Source of the DNA: Parafannyhessea umbonata
Lineage (GTDB): Bacteria; Actinomycetota; Coriobacteriia; Coriobacteriales; Atopobiaceae
NCBI RefSeq assembly: GCF_012844235.1
Contig: NZ_JABAGR010000002.1
Coordinates: 186,001-250,000 of the forward strand
DNA length: 64,000 bases
Direction of reading: 5' to 3'
The notes under the pieces are model-generated. The model was not told the DNA's origin and searched no databases. It saw nothing but the letters and a program-made list of their open reading frames with translations. Position 1 is the first letter of the stretch. The number at the start of each line of letters is the position of its first letter. This document shows positions 33,464 through 43,188 of this stretch, one piece after another. The position numbers were made by a program, and so were the translations under genes.

Positions 33464-33490
33464 TGACCGCAAGGCTTGGAAGTGGTGTCG

Positions 33491-34345
33491 GTGAAGGTCC
33501 TTCTGATTCCGAACTATGCTCGCAAGGATGCCGTGGCGGGCGCTCGCTCGCTTGCGGAGTGGCTTGACGGGCAGGGCGTCGAGGTCCAGTGGGCGCACGA
33601 CAAGAAGCTGTATCCAGACAAGGTGGTCGACACGACGGGCGTGGGGCTGGCCGTATCGTTTGGCGGCGACGGAACGCTCCTGCGCGCCGCGAAGATCGTG
33701 GGATACTCCGAGATCCCCCTCGTTGGCATATCGTACGGGCACCTGGGCTTTTTGACCTGCGCCGGCCCCGACGACGTGATAGAGACGGTGGGCGACGCGC
33801 TCGAGCATCGCATGCACGCGTCGCACAGGGCGACCTTGGACATATCGGTTGACTTCAAGGCACCGGACGGCGCGATCTTCTCGAAGCGGCGCTTCGCGCT
33901 GAACGACCTCTCGCTCACGCACGGGGTGCGGGGCGACATGATCGTGTTCGACGTGGCGGTCTCTGGGCACCACGTGGACACGCTGCGCGGGGACGGGTTC
34001 GTGGTGGCGACGGCGACGGGCTCGACGGGATACGCGCTCGCTGCGGGCGGCCCGATCGTTACGCCGGAGTTCAAGGGCATGGTGTGCGTGCCGGTGGCGC
34101 CGCACACGATCCTGGCGCGGGCGTTCCTGACGTCGTCCACCGACGTGGTCGAGCTGAAGATTAACCCGGAGCGCGACCCGGAGAGGCTGTTCTTCGCGGA
34201 CGGCCAGCCGATCGTGGCCGAGGGCGCGCGCCCCGTGAGGGCGACGGTGCGCCGCGGCCCGGGCGACCTCATCCTGCTGGACCGCAGCTCGAAGAGCTTC
34301 TACCAGTCGGTCTCGCGCGTGTTCTACGGAAGGGACAAGGACTAG
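33491..34345 (+). CDS. nadK: NAD kinase
   Basis: A 284-residue NAD kinase that makes NADP. The GGDGTLLRAAK motif, the NDLSLTHG segment and DGFVVATATGSTGYALAAGGP (split across the nucleotide-binding site) are all present. The conserved protein starts at KVLLIPNYARK, so GTG 33491 is preferred; in-frame TTG at 33476 and GTG at 33482/33485 are alternatives. recN begins 3 bases after the stop. The pairing tlyA-nadK-recN is common in Gram-positives and actinobacteria. Confidence 0.92.
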   Translation: MKVLLIPNYARKDAVAGARSLAEWLDGQGVEVQWAHDKKLYPDKVVDTTGVGLAVSFGGDGTLLRAAKIVGYSEIPLVGISYGHLGFLTCAGPDDVIETVGDALEHRMHASHRATLDISVDFKAPDGAIFSKRRFALNDLSLTHGVRGDMIVFDVAVSGHHVDTLRGDGFVVATATGSTGYALAAGGPIVTPEFKGMVCVPVAPHTILARAFLTSSTDVVELKINPERDPERLFFADGQPIVAEGARPVRATVRRGPGDLILLDRSSKSFYQSVSRVFYGRDKD

Positions 34346-34348
34346 CAC

Positions 34349-35995
34349 ATGATCGACGAGCTTCGCGTAAGGAACGTCGCGCTCATAGAGGACGCGACCA
34401 TCAGGCCCGCCGCGGGGCTGACCGTGCTCACCGGCGAGACCGGCACGGGCAAGTCGGCGCTGCTGTCCTCCCTCAAGCTGCTGATGGGGGAGCGCGCGGA
34501 CGCCGGGGCCATACGCGAGGGGGCCGACGGTCTCGAGGTAGAGGGCCGCCTGTTCGTGCGCGGCGGGGACCCCGACGGGACCGTGGTGCGTCGCAGGGTG
34601 GAGTCCACGGGGCGCGGTCGCGTGGAGGTGGACGGCCGCATGGCGTCCGTGCGCGAGCTCGCGGGCGGCGTGGGCGCGACGATCGACATCTGCGGCCAGC
34701 ACGAGCACCAGAGGCTGCTGCAGGTGGCGACCCACGTGGACCTTCTGGACGCATGGGCCGGCGACGCGGCCGCGGACGCCCTGGGCCGCTACCAGCGTGC
34801 GCTGCGCGCCGCGCGGGACGCCGCGGACGAGCTGGAGCGCGTACGCGAGATGAGCCGCGCCGAGGACGGCCGCGTGGAGGAGGCCGCCTTCGTCCTGCGC
34901 AAGATTGACGAGGTGGCGCCGAAGGCCGGCGAGTACGAGGAGCTTGAGGAGACGCTGCCGAAGGCGGAGCACGCCGAGGCGCTGCTGCGCGCGGCGGGCG
35001 AGGCGCGCGAGGGCATCGTTGGGGACGGCGGCGTGGAGGACGCGCTGTCCGAAATAGTGGGGACCCTGCGAGACGCCGCGAGGTTCGACCCCGCGCTGGG
35101 GAGCTTTGCGGACACGCTCGAGAGCTCGCTCATCGACATCGAGGACGTGACCGCCGGCCTGCGCGAGTACCAGGACGGCGTGGACTTCGACCCGGAGGCG
35201 CTCGACCGCCTGCAGGAGCGCATGGCGCAGCTGCAGGGGCTGCTGCGCTCGTACGGGCCGCGCATGGAGGACGTGCTCGAGCGCCGCGAGAAGGCGGCCG
35301 AGCTGGTCGAGGCCGCTCGCGACGGGGGAGAGCGCGTGGCGCGCGCCCAGGAGGCGCTCGACGCGGCCGAGAAGGACCTTGCCGCCGCGGCCGACGCCCT
35401 GGACCAGGTGCGCGCGAAGGCCGCGCCCGGGCTGGCCGCGGCCGTGACGGAGCAGATGGCGTTCCTGGAGATGGGCACGGCCGAGCTCGAGGTCGCAAGC
35501 GAGAGGCTCCCGCGCGCGCAGTGGTCCTCGCAGGGGCCGAGCAAGGTGGAGCTCATGTACCGCCCGGCGGCGGGACTCACGGCGCGCCCGCTGCGCAAGA
35601 TCGCCTCCGGCGGCGAGATATCCCGCGTGATGCTGGCGTGCAAGGTGGTGCTCGGCAACGCGGACTCGACGGAGACCCTCGTGTTCGACGAGGTGGACGC
35701 CGGCGTGGGCGGGGCCACCGCCGTGGCGCTGGCCCAGGTGCTCGCGAGGCTCGCGCGGACGCACCAGGTGATCGTGGTGACGCACCTGGCACAGGTCGCC
35801 GTGATGGCGGACGCCCACTACGTGGTGACGAAGGTGGGCACGGACGTGCCGAGGACGACGCTGTCCCAGGTGGAGGGCGAGGACCGCGTGCGCGAGGTCG
35901 CGCGCATGCTCTCCGGCGACCAGAGCGAGGCGTCGCTCGACCACGCGCGGCAGATGCTCGCCGAGGCCGAGGAGGTCCGCGGCCGGGGGGCCTAG
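34349..35995 (+). CDS. recN: DNA repair protein RecN
   Basis: A 548-residue SMC-like ATPase for double-strand break repair. Walker A GETGTGKS (about 30-37), two coiled-coil stretches (about 155-230 and 285-365) around a central region, ABC signature KIASGGEISRVMLA and Walker B TLVFDEVDAGVGG, ending with the HLAQVAVMADAHY segment. Complete length. No LexA-like box was noticed close upstream, and it is probably read from the nadK promoter. Confidence 0.94.
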   Translation: MIDELRVRNVALIEDATIRPAAGLTVLTGETGTGKSALLSSLKLLMGERADAGAIREGADGLEVEGRLFVRGGDPDGTVVRRRVESTGRGRVEVDGRMASVRELAGGVGATIDICGQHEHQRLLQVATHVDLLDAWAGDAAADALGRYQRALRAARDAADELERVREMSRAEDGRVEEAAFVLRKIDEVAPKAGEYEELEETLPKAEHAEALLRAAGEAREGIVGDGGVEDALSEIVGTLRDAARFDPALGSFADTLESSLIDIEDVTAGLREYQDGVDFDPEALDRLQERMAQLQGLLRSYGPRMEDVLERREKAAELVEAARDGGERVARAQEALDAAEKDLAAAADALDQVRAKAAPGLAAAVTEQMAFLEMGTAELEVASERLPRAQWSSQGPSKVELMYRPAAGLTARPLRKIASGGEISRVMLACKVVLGNADSTETLVFDEVDAGVGGATAVALAQVLARLARTHQVIVVTHLAQVAVMADAHYVVTKVGTDVPRTTLSQVEGEDRVREVARMLSGDQSEASLDHARQMLAEAEEVRGRGA

Positions 35996-36081
35996 CCCTT
36001 CTCGCCCGGCGCGCCCGAGGGGGCGAAGGCTCCCGTGCGGGTGGCCTCGCGCACGTGGGGGTTGCGTGGGTTCATGAATTT

Positions 36082-36111
36082 GTAACGAACGTAGCCCCAG
36101 CGGTAACGAAC
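36082..36111 (+). promoter_or_regulatory. Direct repeats GTAACGAAC upstream of pyrG
   Basis: Two perfect 9-base copies (36082-36090 and 36103-36111) are 21 bases apart, i.e. two helical turns, just ahead of a -10-like TAAGAT (36118-36123). This spacing suits a dimeric regulator on one DNA face. No known regulon motif was recognised. Confidence 0.45.
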
Positions 36112-36127
36112 TCGCTGTAAGATGAAA

Positions 36128-37818
<1,691 letters not shown>

Positions 37819-37831
37819 CGGGGAGGAACCG

Positions 37832-38791
37832 TTGGACCTTGCCGACGCGCTTGACGACTACCTGGGCTACCTCGCCGTGGAGCGGGGCAGCTCGGCGAAC
37901 ACCGTCCAGTCGTACGGCAGGGACCTGAAGAGGTACATAGCATTTCTGGGGGAGCGCGGCATCGCGTCCCCCGAGGACGTGACGAGGTCCGACATCGAGG
38001 CCCACCTGGCTGGGCTGACCGATGCGGGCCTCGCCGCGTCCTCCGTCCAGAGGGCGGCCTCGGCCATCAAGGGCTTCCACAAGTTCATGGTGGGCGAGCA
38101 GATCACGCGCAACCACCCGAGCGCGAACCTGCCGCTGCCCAGGCGCCCGGAGCGCCTGCCGGAGGTGCTGACGCACGAGCAGGCGTTCGCGCTCATGGAC
38201 GAGCCGTTCCGCCCGGAGCTTGAACCCAGGCCGCGCGTGCTGAGAAGCGGACGTCTGGACGCGCGCCCGCAGGCGGCGTTCCATCGCGACAAGGCGATGC
38301 TGGAGGTGCTGTACGGCTGCGGCCTGCGCGTGTCAGAGCTGTGCGGGCTCGACGTGCGCGACGTCATGCTGGACGAGGAGGTCCTGCGCGTGATGGGCAA
38401 GGGCTCGAAGGAGCGCCTCGTGCCGCTTTTGGGCACGGCGAAGCGCGCGCTCGCCACGTACCTGGAGAGGTGGCGCGGCGTCCTTTCGGCCTCCGGCGCG
38501 GCGGGCGACGCCGTGTTCCTGAGCGAGCGCGGCACCCGCATCACGCGCCAGGCCGTGCATCGCATGGTGGAGCGCTACGGAAGGCTCGTGGGGATCGAGG
38601 GCCTGCACCCCCACACCCTGCGACACACCTATGCTACGCACATGCTGGAGGGCGGCATGGACCTCAGGACCGTGCAGGAGCTCCTGGGGCACGCGAGCAT
38701 CTCGACGACGCAGCTCTACACCCACATCGACCTGACGCACGTGCGCATGGTCTATCTGGAGGCCCACCCGCGCGCCCGCATGGGCTCGTAG
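37832..38791 (+). CDS. xerD: Tyrosine recombinase XerD/XerC
   Basis: A 319-residue site-specific recombinase. N-terminal SAM-like domain: DYLGYLAVERGSSANTVQSY. Catalytic residues: Arg in CGLRVSEL, Lys in GKGSKERLVP, HTLRHTYATH, GHASISTTQLYTH with the nucleophile Tyr. It resolves chromosome dimers at dif. It starts with TTG 37832 behind GGGAGG. Whether it is XerC or XerD cannot be decided from sequence alone; position after pyrG favours XerD. An Arg/Pro insert near residues 130-150 is slightly longer than usual. Confidence 0.9.
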   Translation: MDLADALDDYLGYLAVERGSSANTVQSYGRDLKRYIAFLGERGIASPEDVTRSDIEAHLAGLTDAGLAASSVQRAASAIKGFHKFMVGEQITRNHPSANLPLPRRPERLPEVLTHEQAFALMDEPFRPELEPRPRVLRSGRLDARPQAAFHRDKAMLEVLYGCGLRVSELCGLDVRDVMLDEEVLRVMGKGSKERLVPLLGTAKRALATYLERWRGVLSASGAAGDAVFLSERGTRITRQAVHRMVERYGRLVGIEGLHPHTLRHTYATHMLEGGMDLRTVQELLGHASISTTQLYTHIDLTHVRMVYLEAHPRARMGS

Positions 38792-38811
38792 GGGCTGCGA
38801 CGGCGCCGCGC

Positions 38812-38922
38812 GGTGGGACGGCCTCCCACCAAGGCGAGAAGAGCGTGCCGCCGTGCCTGGCTCCACATCTTGTGGGACGACCTCCCACCACGCCTCCCAC
38901 CCACAGTGGGACGGCCTCCCAC
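38812..38922. repeat. Three-copy palindromic repeat GTGGGA-N5-TCCCAC
   Basis: Copies at 38812-38830 (with extra flanking G/C pair), 38872-38888 and 38906-38922 share GTGGGACGRCCTCCCAC followed by CA. A half copy (GCCTCCCACC) lies at 38892-38901. Spacing between full copies is irregular (about 59 and 34 bases), unlike a CRISPR array. They look like dispersed short palindromic units or clustered operators. Confidence 0.6.
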
Positions 38923-38979
38923 CAGCTCGCGGGGTCGCAGGCGTCCGCCGGGGTCGCGCCGCAGGCGCGCCCAACTGGG

Positions 38980-38991
38980 AAAACGCGTTTT
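38980..38991. repeat. Perfect 12-base palindrome AAAACGCGTTTT
   Basis: A self-complementary AT-flanked ACGCGT core in otherwise GC-rich DNA, about 220 bases before the mraZ promoter. Could be a protein-binding site; no family was recognised. Confidence 0.4.
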
Positions 38992-39049
38992 TCTCGCCCG
39001 TTTGCGCAGGTCAGGGCCCCAAAACACAATTCCATCACATTCCGCAAAA

Positions 39050-39077
39050 AACGCCGGGGAGTCGCATCCTCGGCGTT
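39050..39077. terminator. Terminator-like hairpin downstream of xerD
   Basis: AACGCCGGGGA (39050-39060) pairs with TCCTCGGCGTT (39067-39077) with one G-U pair. The plus strand continues TGTGTTG; on the minus strand the stem is followed by a run of T, so it is a better intrinsic terminator for minus-strand transcripts, or bidirectional. Confidence 0.5.
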
Positions 39078-39085
39078 TGTGTTGC

Positions 39086-39099
39086 AGAACGACCGTTCT
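39086..39099. promoter_or_regulatory. GAAC-N4-GTTC palindrome (LexA-box-like) upstream of mraZ
   Basis: AGAACGACCGTTCT is palindromic except for its two central bases and fits the GAACN4GTTC core of Gram-positive/actinobacterial SOS boxes, but not the flanking CGAACR..GTTCG. It lies about 87 bases before the mraZ -35, so it may be fortuitous. Confidence 0.3.
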
Positions 39100-39185
39100 C
39101 ACAACATGTGGGGGAGGTCGAAGACCGTCAGATTGCCGCCCGGACCCGATTTTTGACCTCAGGTGTTTTAAGGTGTCGACGAGTG

Positions 39186-39213
39186 TTGCGGGGTGGGGCA
39201 TTTGGGCTATAGT
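39186..39213 (+). promoter_or_regulatory. dcw (mraZ) promoter with TGGG-N5-TGGG repeats
   Basis: TTGCGG (39186-39191) and TATAGT (39208-39213), 16-base spacing, 53 bases before mraZ. Between them TGGG occurs at 39194-39197 and 39203-39206, exactly 5 bases apart, the arrangement bound by MraZ in E. coli (TGGG-N5 repeats). A weaker third copy may lie at 39212-39215. Suggests MraZ autorepression. Confidence 0.55.
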
Positions 39214-39265
39214 AGTTGTCACGCCTTCGAGGGGGACGCCCCGGCGGAACAAGAGGGGAGGGCGA

Positions 39266-39703
39266 ATGTACCTGACTGGCACCTACAAGCACAACCTGGA
39301 TGCCAAGCAGCGCATTACCCTTCCAGCACCGTTTCGCAAGGAGTTTGGGGAGAAGGTCTGCCTCATCCCCATCGGGGGCAAGATCCTTGGCTTCACTCCC
39401 GAGGGTCACCAGGCATGGGTCGAGAGCTACTTTCCCAACGGCTACAACCCTCGCAGCAAGAAGGACGAGCGCCTGCGCTTTCTGCTGAACGCGAAGACGA
39501 TGACGCTCGAGCTGGACTCCGCGGGGCGCCTGGCACTGGGGAAGCTCGGCGCGGAGGCCCTGGCCTCGTGCGACATCAAGCGCGAGGTGGCGGTCGTCGG
39601 CAACACGGACCACTTCGAGATCTGGGACGCCGAGGACTACGACAAGACCATCGCGGAGCTCGACGAGAGCATCGACGAGCTCGACAGCCTGATGTACGAC
39701 TAG
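39266..39703 (+). CDS. mraZ: Transcriptional regulator MraZ
   Basis: A 145-residue MraZ with two AbrB-like units (about 5-50 and 75-120): TGTYKHNLDAKQRITLPAPF and LELDSAGRLALGKLG carry the two DXXXR DNA-binding signatures. It represses the dcw operon and may balance RsmH. ATG 39266 follows GAGGGGAGGG. The long open frame upstream (to 38813) lies over the repeats and is not coding-like. An acidic C-terminal tail (about 128-145) is present. Confidence 0.94.
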   Translation: MYLTGTYKHNLDAKQRITLPAPFRKEFGEKVCLIPIGGKILGFTPEGHQAWVESYFPNGYNPRSKKDERLRFLLNAKTMTLELDSAGRLALGKLGAEALASCDIKREVAVVGNTDHFEIWDAEDYDKTIAELDESIDELDSLMYD

Positions 39704-39715
39704 GGGGTGGACCTC

Positions 39716-40687
39716 TTGACACATGAATATCGGCACATTCCCGTCATGCTGGACGAGGTCCTGTCCCAGCTCGACCCCAAGCCGGGCGAGGTCGTATGCG
39801 ACTGCACCCTGGGAGGGGCCGGACACTCGGTGGAGCTTGCCAGGCGCATCCAGCCCGGCGGTCTCTCCATCGGGATCGACCAGGACGACATGGCGCTCGA
39901 GGCCGCGGCGCGGCGCTTTGGGGACGAGGTCCCCGGGGCGGAGCACCGCTTCCTGAAGGGGAACTTCGGCTCCCTGGACGAGCTTCTGGTCAAGGCGGAG
40001 GTGCCCGGCGTCGACTGCTTCCTGTTCGACATCGGAGTCTCCTCCCCGCAGCTCGACATCCCCGAGAGGGGCTTCTCGTACCACGAGGACGCCCCGCTTG
40101 ACATGCGCATGGATCCGGGTAACAACACCCTAACCGCAGCAGAGGTCATCAACACCTACAACGAAGCCGACCTCGCCCGGATCTTCCGCGTCTATGGGGA
40201 CGAGAAGTACGCGTCCAGAATCGCCCGCCAGATCGTCCTGAGGCGCAAGAGCGAGCCCATCGAGACGACGCTCCAGCTGGTCGACGTCATCAAGGCCGGC
40301 ATCCCCGCCGCGGGACGCCGACACGGGGGGCATCCCGCCCGCAAGACGTTCCAGGCGCTGCGCATCGAGGTGAACCACGAGCTCGACGTGCTGGACCAGG
40401 GGCTTCGCGCCGCCATCAGGTGGGCGAACCCGGGCGGCAGGATCTGCGTGATCTCGTACCACTCGCTCGAGGACAGGATCGTGAAGCACGTCTTCGCGGA
40501 GATGTCGCAGGGCTGCATATGCCCGCCGGACCTTCCGGTGTGCGTGTGCGGGCACGTGCCGATAGTCAGGGTCAGCACGAAGAAGCCCCTCGTCGCAAGC
40601 GAGGGGGAGGTGAGCCGGAACCCCCGCGCTCGCAGCGCGCTCATGAGGGTGGCCGTCCGTCTGGACACCACCGGCGAGGGCGCATGA
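39716..40687 (+). CDS. rsmH: 16S rRNA (cytosine1402-N4)-methyltransferase RsmH
   Basis: A 323-residue RsmH/MraW: HIPVMLDEVL at the start, SAM motif DCTLGGAGHSVELA, FDIGVSSPQLD, RGFSYHEDAPLDMRMD and the C-terminal ISYHSLEDRIVKHVF region. TTG 39716 is preferred because AGGGGGTGG lies 5 bases before it; GTG 39707 is in frame but inside that ribosome site. Cys-rich segment CICPPDLPVCVCG near 265 is typical for the family. It begins 12 bases after mraZ. Confidence 0.94.
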   Translation: MTHEYRHIPVMLDEVLSQLDPKPGEVVCDCTLGGAGHSVELARRIQPGGLSIGIDQDDMALEAAARRFGDEVPGAEHRFLKGNFGSLDELLVKAEVPGVDCFLFDIGVSSPQLDIPERGFSYHEDAPLDMRMDPGNNTLTAAEVINTYNEADLARIFRVYGDEKYASRIARQIVLRRKSEPIETTLQLVDVIKAGIPAAGRRHGGHPARKTFQALRIEVNHELDVLDQGLRAAIRWANPGGRICVISYHSLEDRIVKHVFAEMSQGCICPPDLPVCVCGHVPIVRVSTKKPLVASEGEVSRNPRARSALMRVAVRLDTTGEGA

Positions 40688-40783
40688 GATAGACGCATAC
40701 GGCCGCGGCCGTTTGCCATAGCACCACAAACGAAGCATTTCGCACCAGAACGCAGCTTAAACGAACTACCAACGCACAACAGC

Positions 40784-40810
40784 CAAGTGCCACCGCGAGC
40801 GGTGGCCTTG
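40784..40810 (+). repeat. Hairpin between rsmH and ftsL
   Basis: CAAG-GCCACCGC (40784-40796, with one bulged T) pairs with GCGGTGGC-CTTG (40799-40810), loop of 2 bases, 19 bases before the ftsL start and just ahead of AAGGGGACGG. No T-tract, so a stability or translation element rather than a terminator. The rest of the 142-base gap is unusually A/C-rich. Confidence 0.45.
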
Positions 40811-40829
40811 GTCATCTAAGGGGACGGAA

Positions 40830-41324
40830 ATGGGCATGATGGGCTCCGAGGCATACAGCTACTACGGAAACGCATACGAGCGGCCTCGCGAGGTAGAGCG
40901 CCACGCGCCGTTCGAGGTCGTTCGCGGCGGTGGCCTGGACGCCCGCGTCAGGAGCGGCGTGTCGGCCGCGTTCTGGACCCGCTTCAAGCTCTTCGTAGCA
41001 TGCGCGCTGGCGTTCGCGGCCATCGGCATCTGCCGCGTCGCGCTCACCGCGGCCACGGTCTCCAACCTCACCCAGGCAAACGCCCTGGAGGAGAAGATCT
41101 CGACGTCCGCGTCCGCAAACAGCGACCTCAAGATCGAGCGCTCCGTGCTCAGCAGCAGCTCGCGCATCAACGCCATCGCGACGCAGAACTACGGCATGGT
41201 CCCGTCGACCGACACCGAGTCGATGGACGCCTCCGCCAAGGGCGCCGACGCATCCGCGAAGGCGACGTCCGACGACGCGCAGCAGGCATCTGCAAAAGAT
41301 GCGCAGTCCTCGGATGTGCGCTAG
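40830..41324 (+). CDS. ftsL: FtsL-like septum formation protein
   Basis: A 164-residue bitopic protein: cytoplasmic N-terminus of ~50 residues, one membrane span (about 52-73), a short coiled coil (about 80-115) and SSRINAIATQNYGMV, the usual end of FtsL/DivIC-type domains. A low-complexity Ala/Ser/Asp tail follows. Sequence identity is low across the family, so the call rests on topology and position between rsmH and ftsI. It recruits FtsI/FtsW with FtsQ. ATG 40830 with AAGGGGACGG upstream. Confidence 0.78.
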   Translation: MGMMGSEAYSYYGNAYERPREVERHAPFEVVRGGGLDARVRSGVSAAFWTRFKLFVACALAFAAIGICRVALTAATVSNLTQANALEEKISTSASANSDLKIERSVLSSSSRINAIATQNYGMVPSTDTESMDASAKGADASAKATSDDAQQASAKDAQSSDVR

Positions 41325-41356
41325 CTTTCGCACTCCGTGGCGTAAACTGCATATCC

Positions 41357-43159
41357 GTGAGATACCAGAATGGAAATAGAGACGGCCGCAGAGGCCGGTA
41401 CGACGTGAAGGGAGCCTCGTACGACGAGGCTCCCCGTTCGCGTCGCGGCGTCCCCGTGCGCGGCGGACGCGCCCCGCAGCACAGCTCGTACGACCAGATG
41501 GTGAGGATAGTGTCCGTCGTCCTGGGCGCCATACTGCTCCTCGTGGTGGGAAGGCTCATCTACCTCCAGGTGGTGGACGCGAAGTACCTGTCCGCGAAGG
41601 CGACGGCGCAGCGCACGAACGAGATAACCATCCACGCGAAGCGCGGCACCATATACGACCGCAACGGGAACGTCCTGGCTACGAGCGAGGACTGCAAGAC
41701 CATCTACTGCAACCCGCAGGAGGTGAACGACCCCGCCGAGGCCGCGTCCGTGCTCGCGGACGAGCTGGGCGGCGAGGACACGGACTACGTCGACAAGCTG
41801 ATGGGCGACAACTCGTTCACCTACATCAAGCGGCAGGTGGACGACGACGTTGCCAAGAGCGTGCAGAAGAGGCTCGAAAAGAAGAAGATCCGCGGCATCT
41901 ACTACCTGGACGACGTGAAGCGCGTCTATCCCTACGGCGCCACGGGCGGGCAGGTGCTCGGCATCGTCGGCACGGACGGCAACGGCCTGAGCGGCCTGGA
42001 GCTGTACTACAACGACGTGCTCGAGGGCACGGACGGGAAGATGATGGTAGAGACCGGCTCGGGAGGCACGCCCATAGCCGGCGGCAACTCCCAGGTCGTG
42101 AAGAAGGCCCGAAACGGCAAGGACATCGTCATATCGCTCGACATAGACGTCCAGAAGATTGCGGAGGACACCATCGTCCAGGGCGTGAAGGACTACAAGG
42201 CGGACTCCGGATCGGTCATGGTGACCGACCCCAAGTCCGGCGAGATTATCGCCGCGTGCTCGACCCCGCTCTTCAACATCACGGACACCTCGCAGATAAA
42301 GGAGGGCGCGCTGAACCTGAAGCCGGTCTCGTCCTCCTACGAGCCGGGCTCCATCTTCAAGGTGCTGACCGCGGCCATCGGCATTGACAACGGGCTCGTC
42401 ACGCCGAGCTCGACGTTCTCGGTGCCGGGCAAGGTCAGGGTGGGCGACGACCTCGTGGGTGACGACGACGGTCGCACGGCGACCATGAACATGTCGCTGA
42501 GGGAGATCCTGAGGCGCTCCTCGAACGCCGGCATGGCGCTCGTGGCGCAGGACGTGATAGGCGAGGAGAAGTTCGCGAACGGCATCGCGAAGTTCAAGAT
42601 CGGCTCGAAGACCGGCATCGACTACCCGGGCGAGGTGAAGGGCATCGTCAAGCAGCTGAACCAGTACGACGGCGCCAGCCTGGGCTCCATGTCGTTTGGC
42701 CAGTCCCTCGCCATACCGCTGGACCAGATGGTGAAGGCCATCGGGTCCATCGCGAACGACGGCAAGGTCGTGACGCCGCACTTCCTGGTGAGCAGGGGCG
42801 GCAAGAAGGTCGCGTGGAAGACCGAGGGCCGCTCCGTGTCCAAGAAGACAGCGGACGAGGTGACGGACATGATGCGCACGGTCGTGAAGGATGGCACGGC
42901 GCAGGCGGCGCAGGTCAAGGGCTACGACGTGGCGGGCAAGACCGGCACGGGCGAGCAGGCGGACGATTCGGGCAAGTACGTGGCGTTCAAGTACGTGAGC
43001 TCGCTCATAGGGTTCGCGAACGCGAGCGACCCGAAGGTGCTCGTGTACGTTGGCCTGAACGGCACCCCGTATCTGGCCACGTCCTCCGCGGCGCCGCTCT
43101 TCTCTACAATCATGAGTGAGGCCCTATCCGACATGGGCGTGACGCCTGACGCGGGCTAG
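41357..43159 (+). CDS. ftsI: Peptidoglycan D,D-transpeptidase FtsI (class B PBP)
   Basis: A 600-residue penicillin-binding protein. Short basic cytoplasmic tail, membrane span at about 55-77, pedestal domain starting HAKRGTIYDRNGN, then the transpeptidase with SIFK (EPGSIFKVLTA), SSN (RRSSNAGMA) and KTG (AGKTGTGEQ). It cross-links septal murein with FtsW. GTG 41357 starts the coding-like part; the ribosome site is weak, and the first in-frame ATG (in the YDQMVRI text) would remove the cytoplasmic tail. No PASTA domains, so not PBP2x-like. Confidence 0.92.
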   Translation: MRYQNGNRDGRRGRYDVKGASYDEAPRSRRGVPVRGGRAPQHSSYDQMVRIVSVVLGAILLLVVGRLIYLQVVDAKYLSAKATAQRTNEITIHAKRGTIYDRNGNVLATSEDCKTIYCNPQEVNDPAEAASVLADELGGEDTDYVDKLMGDNSFTYIKRQVDDDVAKSVQKRLEKKKIRGIYYLDDVKRVYPYGATGGQVLGIVGTDGNGLSGLELYYNDVLEGTDGKMMVETGSGGTPIAGGNSQVVKKARNGKDIVISLDIDVQKIAEDTIVQGVKDYKADSGSVMVTDPKSGEIIAACSTPLFNITDTSQIKEGALNLKPVSSSYEPGSIFKVLTAAIGIDNGLVTPSSTFSVPGKVRVGDDLVGDDDGRTATMNMSLREILRRSSNAGMALVAQDVIGEEKFANGIAKFKIGSKTGIDYPGEVKGIVKQLNQYDGASLGSMSFGQSLAIPLDQMVKAIGSIANDGKVVTPHFLVSRGGKKVAWKTEGRSVSKKTADEVTDMMRTVVKDGTAQAAQVKGYDVAGKTGTGEQADDSGKYVAFKYVSSLIGFANASDPKVLVYVGLNGTPYLATSSAAPLFSTIMSEALSDMGVTPDAG

Positions 43160-43188
43160 CCGCGCCGGGGAAGGTGACAGGTGGTTCG

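Larger units (their letters stand above)
38792..39265. other. Repeat-rich intergenic region between xerD and the dcw cluster (474 bases)
   Basis: No plausible gene. It holds, in order: three GTGGGA/TCCCAC palindromes, a 12-base AT-rich palindrome AAAACGCGTTTT, a terminator-like hairpin, a 14-base GAAC/GTTC palindrome and the mraZ promoter with TGGG repeats. Each is listed separately. Confidence 0.6.

Noticed and set aside
38812-38922. CRISPR array made of the GTGGGA palindromes
   Set aside because: Only three short repeats, unequal spacing and no cas genes.
38813-39265. N-terminal extension of MraZ by 151 residues
   Set aside because: The open frame runs over palindromic repeats and a promoter, is Arg/Pro-rich and has no counterpart in MraZ, which is about 145 residues.
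39707-39715. GTG 39707 as start of rsmH
   Set aside because: It lies inside the AGGGGGTGG ribosome site; TTG 39716 has correct spacing. Kept as an alternative only.
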